Source: Phycisphaerales bacterium
GTDB lineage: Bacteria > Planctomycetota > Phycisphaerae > Phycisphaerales > SM1A02
NCBI GenBank assembly: GCA_007125255.1
Contig: SLDM01000080.1
Span: 1-9,271, forward strand
DNA length: 9,271 bases
Direction of reading: 5' to 3'
A model generated the notes under the pieces. The model did no database searches, was not told where the DNA came from, and saw only the letters and a list, made by a program, of their open reading frames with translations. A program made the position numbers and the translations under genes. Numbering within the stretch: position 1 is the first letter of the stretch; each line of letters begins with the position of its first letter. Shown here piece by piece: positions 6,718 through 9,271 of this stretch.

Positions 6718-6812
6718 GCGAAATCCAGGCGAAATCCAGTCAGAATCCGGTCAGAATCCGGGCGCAATCTGGACAGAATCCATCAGGATCTATCAGGAAC
6801 TATCCAGGATCA
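6718..6812. repeat. 11-bp tandem repeat array between rsmD and cca
   Basis: Six consecutive 11-bp units start at 6718, 6729, 6740, 6751, 6762 and 6773. Units 1 and 2 are identical (GCGAAATCCAG), as are 3 and 4 (TCAGAATCCGG); units 5 and 6 are variants. Three decayed units of about 10 bp (TCAGGATCTA, TCAGGAACTA, TCCAGGATCA) continue to 6812 and include the rsmD stop codon. The array fills the gap and touches the cca ATG at 6717. The period is close to one helical turn and is not a multiple of three. Confidence 0.85.
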
Positions 6813-7418
6813 AGGCGACGGGAGGTCCGCCGTCACCCTTGACGGGGCATAGAGCAGCACCCACATCTCGCGTCCGACACGGTGGATCTCCGGGCCGTCG
6901 AACGCGTCCAGCGTGGCCCAGGATTCCTCCTTCTTCGGCAGGATCGGCGAACGAAGTACCAGAAAACCGGAAGAGGCCATGACCTGCCGGCACCGGGCGG
7001 CCTGTCCCATGATCTGAAGGCGCCGCGACTCATCCTGCATGAAGGCGTACGGCGGGTCGAGAAACACGATCTGCGTCTCGCGCGGCGCCGCGCTCAGGAT
7101 CTGCGGCGAGAGGGCATCGCCCTGCACCGCCCGGGCGCGATCGGCAGATCCGAGCGTACTGATATTCTGTTGAAGCAGCGTGAAGATCCCGCGATTCTGT
7201 TCGACCATGACGACTTCGGTCGCCCCCCGGCTGACCGCTTCCAGTCCCATCGTGCCGACGCCGGCAAAGAGATCGAGCACCCGACCCTCGTCGAACCAGC
7301 CGCGAAGGAGATTGAAGACCGTCTCCCGGGCGCGGGCGGAGTACGGGCGGGTGTGATCCGCATCCGGAGGCGTCGCCAGCCGTCGACGCCGAAATTCACC
7401 ACCGAGAATCTGCAGCAT
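6810..7418 (-). CDS. rsmD: 16S rRNA (guanine(966)-N(2))-methyltransferase
   Basis: An RsmD-family SAM-dependent methyltransferase, which modifies G966 of 16S rRNA during 30S assembly. The chosen start gives 202 residues. The N-terminus MLQILGGEFRRRRL matches the family's I-(I/G)-G-x-x-(R/K)-G-R-x-L opening, followed by RPYSARARETVFNLL (24-38). The SAM-binding motif is VLDLFAGVGTMGLEAVSRGA (47-66), an acidic ribose-contact position falls at MVEQN (71-75), and FLDPPY (119-124) is the catalytic NPPY-type motif. I chose ATG 7418 because it fits the family N-terminus; in-frame ATG 7430 and TTG 7454 would add 4 or 12 residues. No start has a strong Shine-Dalgarno. cca follows 92 bp downstream on the same strand. 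Confidence 0.93.
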   Translation of the reverse strand: MLQILGGEFRRRRLATPPDADHTRPYSARARETVFNLLRGWFDEGRVLDLFAGVGTMGLEAVSRGATEVVMVEQNRGIFTLLQQNISTLGSADRARAVQGDALSPQILSAAPRETQIVFLDPPYAFMQDESRRLQIMGQAARCRQVMASSGFLVLRSPILPKKEESWATLDAFDGPEIHRVGREMWVLLYAPSRVTADLPSP

Positions 7419-7472
7419 GAGAGGGAGCATCGCCTGCGGGGCGCGTCCCGTCAATCATGGTTCTGAAAAGGC

Positions 7473-7514
7473 ACGGAGGGACGGAGGGAAGTGACGGAGT
7501 GACGAAGTGACGAA
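7473..7514. repeat. Octamer tandem repeats, left cluster
   Basis: ACGGAGGG occurs twice in tandem (7473-7488). After AA come GTGACGGA (7491-7498) and two copies of GTGACGAA (7499-7514). GTGACGAA recurs at 7698-7705. All units share an 8-bp period and the core GACG(A/G)A. Confidence 0.8.
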
Positions 7515-7537
7515 GGAAGTGATGCTGCAGAGGGTGC

Positions 7538-7568
7538 CACGGCCAGCGAGCGCAGCGAGTCGGCCGTG
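7538..7568. repeat. Hairpin with 7-bp stem
   Basis: CACGGCC (7538-7544) pairs with GGCCGTG (7562-7568) around a 17-base loop that holds the short direct repeat AGCGAG. No T-run follows on either strand, so it is not a terminator. Confidence 0.55.
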
Positions 7569-7630
7569 CGAGATGGAAGCTCGATCACCGGGCTGCGGTG
7601 TGGCGCTCTTGCCCGCGTCGGCACTGTCGA

Positions 7631-7655
7631 CTCACTGCCCCCCTCTGGCAGTGAG
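7631..7655. repeat. Perfect 9-bp hairpin
   Basis: CTCACTGCC (7631-7639) pairs with GGCAGTGAG (7647-7655) around a 7-base pyrimidine loop. No U-tract follows on either strand. It may be a structural arm of the surrounding repeat block. Confidence 0.65.
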
Positions 7656-7762
7656 GAGAGCAACGAAGGGGCGAAACGTAAGAGGCACAGAGGGATAGTG
7701 ACGAAGTGACTGAACGACAGAGGCACGAAGGGGTTGACGACGTCGGCGAGGGTCCGGATTCC

Positions 7763-7788
7763 GTCGTTCCCGCCTGCGCGGGGACGAC
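7763..7788. repeat. REP-like hairpin, 11-bp stem with CTGC loop
   Basis: GTCGTTCCCGC (7763-7773) pairs with GCGGGGACGAC (7778-7788) with one T-G wobble and a 4-base loop. The GTCnTTCCCGC/GCGGG arm layout resembles extragenic palindromes common between genes in other GC-rich bacteria. That resemblance is from memory and was not searched. Confidence 0.65.
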
Positions 7789-7818
7789 ACAATCGTCATC
7801 TCCCCACCCCCTCGATTC

Positions 7819-7855
7819 CTTGATGCCTTGATGCCGCCCCTTCGTGCCTTCGTGC
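7819..7855. repeat. Octamer tandem repeats, right cluster
   Basis: CTTGATGC occurs twice in tandem (7819-7834) and CTTCGTGC twice in tandem (7840-7855). They have the same 8-bp period as the left cluster but the complementary orientation, which is what creates the long-range inverted repeats. Confidence 0.8.
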
Positions 7856-7856
7856 C

Positions 7857-7874
7857 TTTTCCTGGCCAGGAAAA
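7857..7874. promoter_or_regulatory. 18-bp perfect palindrome, possible operator
   Basis: TTTTCCTGGCCAGGAAAA is a perfect 18-bp palindrome, 72 bases before the ATG of the beta-helix gene. A half-site TTTCCTGG recurs at 7922-7929. It could bind a dimeric regulator, or form a 7-bp hairpin with a GGCC loop. Confidence 0.5.
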
Positions 7875-7896
7875 TATCCTTGTATCAGCTCGAGAC

Positions 7897-7919
7897 TTGA
7901 GGTAGGGTTTTAACCTCAA
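7897..7919 (+). promoter_or_regulatory. Inverted repeat just upstream of the beta-helix gene
   Basis: TTGAGGT (7897-7903) and ACCTCAA (7913-7919) are exact reverse complements 9 bases apart, ending 27 bases before ATG 7947. The site lies where a promoter or leader is expected, so it could be an operator or a leader hairpin. TTGTAT (7880-7885) and TAGGGT (7903-7908) at 17 bp form a weak promoter-like pair overlapping it. Confidence 0.4.
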
Positions 7920-7946
7920 CCTTTCCTGGTGCATGGGGTATTTATC

Positions 7947-9008
7947 ATGAAATTGTCGACCATTGCTCATTCCTGTCAGTCATCGGTTTCCTGGCGTTCC
8001 GGGCAGAGTAGAAGCTTTCTCTCCGCATGCGGAACGTTTGGATCATTCAGATCCTGGACGGCGATTCTGCTGGTGTCGCTGCTGGTGATACTGCCCGGAA
8101 CGGTTTCTGCACAAGTCATTCATGTGCCATCGGATCATCCCACGATTCAAGGCGCGATCGATATGGCCAGCGATGGTGATGAGATCATCGTCGCACCGGG
8201 AACGTACTCTGAATCGATCAACACGCTCGGCAAGGCCGTCTATCTGCGCAGCAGCGGCGGCCCGGAAGAGACCGTGATCGATGCGAGTTCGCTCAGCGGC
8301 TTCAACTCTGTCATCGTGATCACGAACGGTGAAGGGGCGGACACCATCATCGAAGGATTTACCATCACCGGTGGGATTGGAACGTTAATTTCTCCGGTCA
8401 CCTTTGGCGGCGGAATCTATATCGATGGCAGCAGCCCGACCGTCCTTGACTGCATCATTCGGGACAACTTCGGAGATGTCGGCGGAGGTGCTCACTCCGG
8501 CTTTGGCAGCCCACTCTTCGACGGTGTGATTTTTCGTGACAACATCGGCGCCGGGCTGGATGCGATCGCCAGTAATGCAGAAGTGATCAACAGTTCATTT
8601 ATCAATAACTCCCACTTGAACGGCGGAGGCGCGATTCATCACTCCACCAGCAATCTGAAGGTCGAGAATTCCAATTTCAGGGGCAATTCCGGGCAGGGTG
8701 TGGTGGTCGCTTTTCTCACGAACACCAACATCGCGATCAGCAACAGCACGTTCTGCGACAACCAAGCCGAACCGGTGATCGGCAACTGGAGCGATCTGGG
8801 CGGGAACACGTTTGCCCAGATCTGTCCGGGCGAGTCCGGCATCGGCGATCTGAATGGCGATGGCGTGGTGAACGTCTTCGACCTGTTGCTGCTGTTGGAA
8901 GACTGGGGCCCCTGTCTTCCCAGGAAGGGAAGCTGCGCCGCCGACCTGACCGGCGACAACCAGGTCAACGTCTTTGATCTCCTGATCCTGCTTGAGAACT
9001 GGGGTTGA
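7947..9008 (+). CDS. Secreted right-handed beta-helix protein with two dockerin-like repeats
   Basis: A 353-residue exported protein. An unusually long Ser/Arg-containing n-region (1-37) precedes a hydrophobic core (about 38-50), with probable cleavage after VSA (53-55). Residues about 57-290 are a right-handed parallel beta-helix, starting with IHVPSDHPTIQGAIDMASDGDEI and VAPGTYSESI, the usual entry of pectate-lyase-like and NosD/CASH proteins. Repeated rungs follow, such as IIEGFTITGG, GGGIYID, PTVLDCIIRDN, VINSSFINN and VENSNFRGN. The end carries two type I dockerin-like calcium loops, DLNGDGVVNVFD (301-312) and DLTGDNQVNVFD (333-344), each followed by LL.LLE.WG. Cys293, 323 and 330 surround them. 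Catalytic residues are not apparent, so carbohydrate binding or cleavage is only possible. I prefer ATG 7947; an in-frame GTG at 7929 adds 6 residues. The DNA looks less GC-rich than its neighbours. Confidence 0.85.
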   Translation: MKLSTIAHSCQSSVSWRSGQSRSFLSACGTFGSFRSWTAILLVSLLVILPGTVSAQVIHVPSDHPTIQGAIDMASDGDEIIVAPGTYSESINTLGKAVYLRSSGGPEETVIDASSLSGFNSVIVITNGEGADTIIEGFTITGGIGTLISPVTFGGGIYIDGSSPTVLDCIIRDNFGDVGGGAHSGFGSPLFDGVIFRDNIGAGLDAIASNAEVINSSFINNSHLNGGGAIHHSTSNLKVENSNFRGNSGQGVVVAFLTNTNIAISNSTFCDNQAEPVIGNWSDLGGNTFAQICPGESGIGDLNGDGVVNVFDLLLLLEDWGPCLPRKGSCAADLTGDNQVNVFDLLILLENWG

Positions 9009-9271
9009 TTGATCCGCTCAGTTCTCCCGTTGAGAAAACCCGTGCAGCCGCCGCCAGGACGCTGCGGCCGTGGCGACGAAGCGCTCCGCGCATGACTTTC
9101 ACGGCAGGAAGCATCTCGCAGGCTCCGTCTGCGAGGTGCTGTTTCTCGCAATGGCTTTCCGTCCGTCATGCCCGCTGATCACGCCGATGGAGCTGAACGC
9201 CGCCTTGCGGTTCAACTGCGAGCCTTTCCCTCCGCGCTTTCGTACCTTGGCGATGCCGCGGCGCCCTTCTC
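9009..9271. other. Right-end region without a supported gene
   Basis: Apart from the hairpin at 9110-9146 I see no reliable feature. One plus frame is open from an ATG at 9151 to the window edge (40 codons), and one minus frame is open from the edge to a stop at 9099-9101. Neither resembles a known family or has a ribosome-binding site. CGCTTTCGTACCTTGGCGATGC near 9237-9258 recalls the octamers seen at 7819-7855 in degenerate form. Confidence 0.5.
9110..9147 (+). terminator. Probable rho-independent terminator of the beta-helix gene
   Basis: AGCATCTCGCAG (9110-9121) pairs with CTGCGAGGTGCT (9129-9140) as a 12-bp stem with one T-G wobble and a 7-base loop, followed by GTTTCTC. It lies about 100 bases after the stop codon on the same strand. 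The T-run is short, so termination may be partial. Confidence 0.5.

Larger units (their letters stand above)
7465..7861. repeat. About 397-bp block bounded by inverted repeats
   Basis: GAAAAGGCACG (7465-7475) is the exact reverse complement of CGTGCCTTTTC (7851-7861). Inward the match continues for four more positions (7476-7479 with 7847-7850), one of them a G-T pairing. A second, nested pair is AGGCACGAAGGGG (7721-7733) with CCCCTTCGTGCCT (7837-7849), exact over 13 bp. There is no transposase and no recognised target-site duplication, so this may be a MITE-like element or simply oppositely oriented octamer arrays. Confidence 0.5.
7459..7928. other. Non-coding repeat-rich intergenic region
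   Basis: Between rsmD and the beta-helix gene I find no credible gene. The frames that are open are Ser/Arg/Pro-rich translations of repeats. The stretch holds two octamer clusters (7473-7514 and 7698-7710), tandem octamers at 7819-7834 and 7840-7855, hairpins at 7538-7568, 7631-7655 and 7763-7788, an outer inverted repeat (7465-7479 with 7847-7861), and an 18-bp palindrome at 7857-7874. The last 70 bases are more AT-rich and probably carry the promoter of the beta-helix gene. Confidence 0.75.

Noticed and set aside
5881..6852. Plus-strand frame of 323 codons opposite cca
   Set aside because: The minus strand encodes all class II nucleotidyltransferase motifs here. The plus frame runs through the 11-bp repeats and has no recognisable domain.
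7451..7792. Minus-strand frame of 113 codons in the repeat region
   Set aside because: The start lies in the REP-like hairpin and the rest is translated octamers and hairpins, giving a Ser/Arg/Pro-rich product with no domain and no ribosome-binding site.
7473..7855. Octamer repeats considered as a CRISPR array
   Set aside because: The units are 8 bp and contiguous, in both orientations, with no unique spacers of constant length and no cas genes.
8639..9169. Minus-strand frame of 176 codons opposite the beta-helix C-terminus
   Set aside because: It is antisense to the dockerin-like repeats and the terminator hairpin, and its product is low-complexity.
9151..9271. Plus frame from ATG 9151 open to the window edge
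   Set aside because: Forty open codons are not significant in GC-rich DNA. There is no ribosome-binding site, and the ATG directly follows the probable terminator. It cannot be excluded without more sequence.

Overview
The window is GC-rich bacterial DNA, most probably from a planctomycete of the Phycisphaerae type. Three things suggest this: a secreted beta-helix protein ending in paired dockerin-like DLNGDGxVNVFDLL repeats, two envelope proteins with NfeD/ClpP-like domains placed behind charged Arg/Asp linkers, and intergenic octamer repeats. A Kdo transferase shows a Gram-negative type outer membrane with Kdo-lipid A. The placement is by protein style only; there is no rRNA or tRNA here.

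Layout, left to right. Bases 1-163 hold the probable 3' end of a rightward gene followed by a rho-independent terminator. waaA (Kdo transferase) lies on the minus strand at 242-1510. Across a 205-bp divergent gap, a small single-domain FHA protein is read rightward (1716-2021). Four minus-strand genes follow; in transcription order they are rsmD (6810-7418), cca (5425-6717), a large secreted pseudo-ClpP/NfeD-like protein with a Gly/Arg tail (3815-5275), and a second, better preserved NfeD-like paralogue (2216-3535). A strong minus-strand terminator (2086-2130) closes this series. The gaps inside it (92, 149 and 279 bp) are wide enough for internal promoters. Bases 7459-7946 are non-coding and full of octamer repeats, hairpins and inverted repeats. 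The rightward secreted beta-helix/dockerin-like gene (7947-9008) and its probable terminator end the window.

How the genes relate: rsmD (16S rRNA methylation) and cca (tRNA 3'-end synthesis) are translation housekeeping genes. waaA serves the outer membrane. The two NfeD-like proteins carry signal peptides and probably act in the periplasm. They share one architecture (signal peptide, small beta domain, charged linker, ClpP-like domain, helical tail), so they look like an old tandem duplication. One appears to lack the catalytic Lys and the other lacks essentially the whole active site.

Most unusual parts: the paralogous pair with decaying active sites, an 11-bp tandem repeat running up to the cca start codon, a 14-bp tandem repeat across the end of the second NfeD-like gene, and the roughly 400-bp repeat-built intergenic block bounded by inverted repeats next to an 18-bp perfect palindrome.
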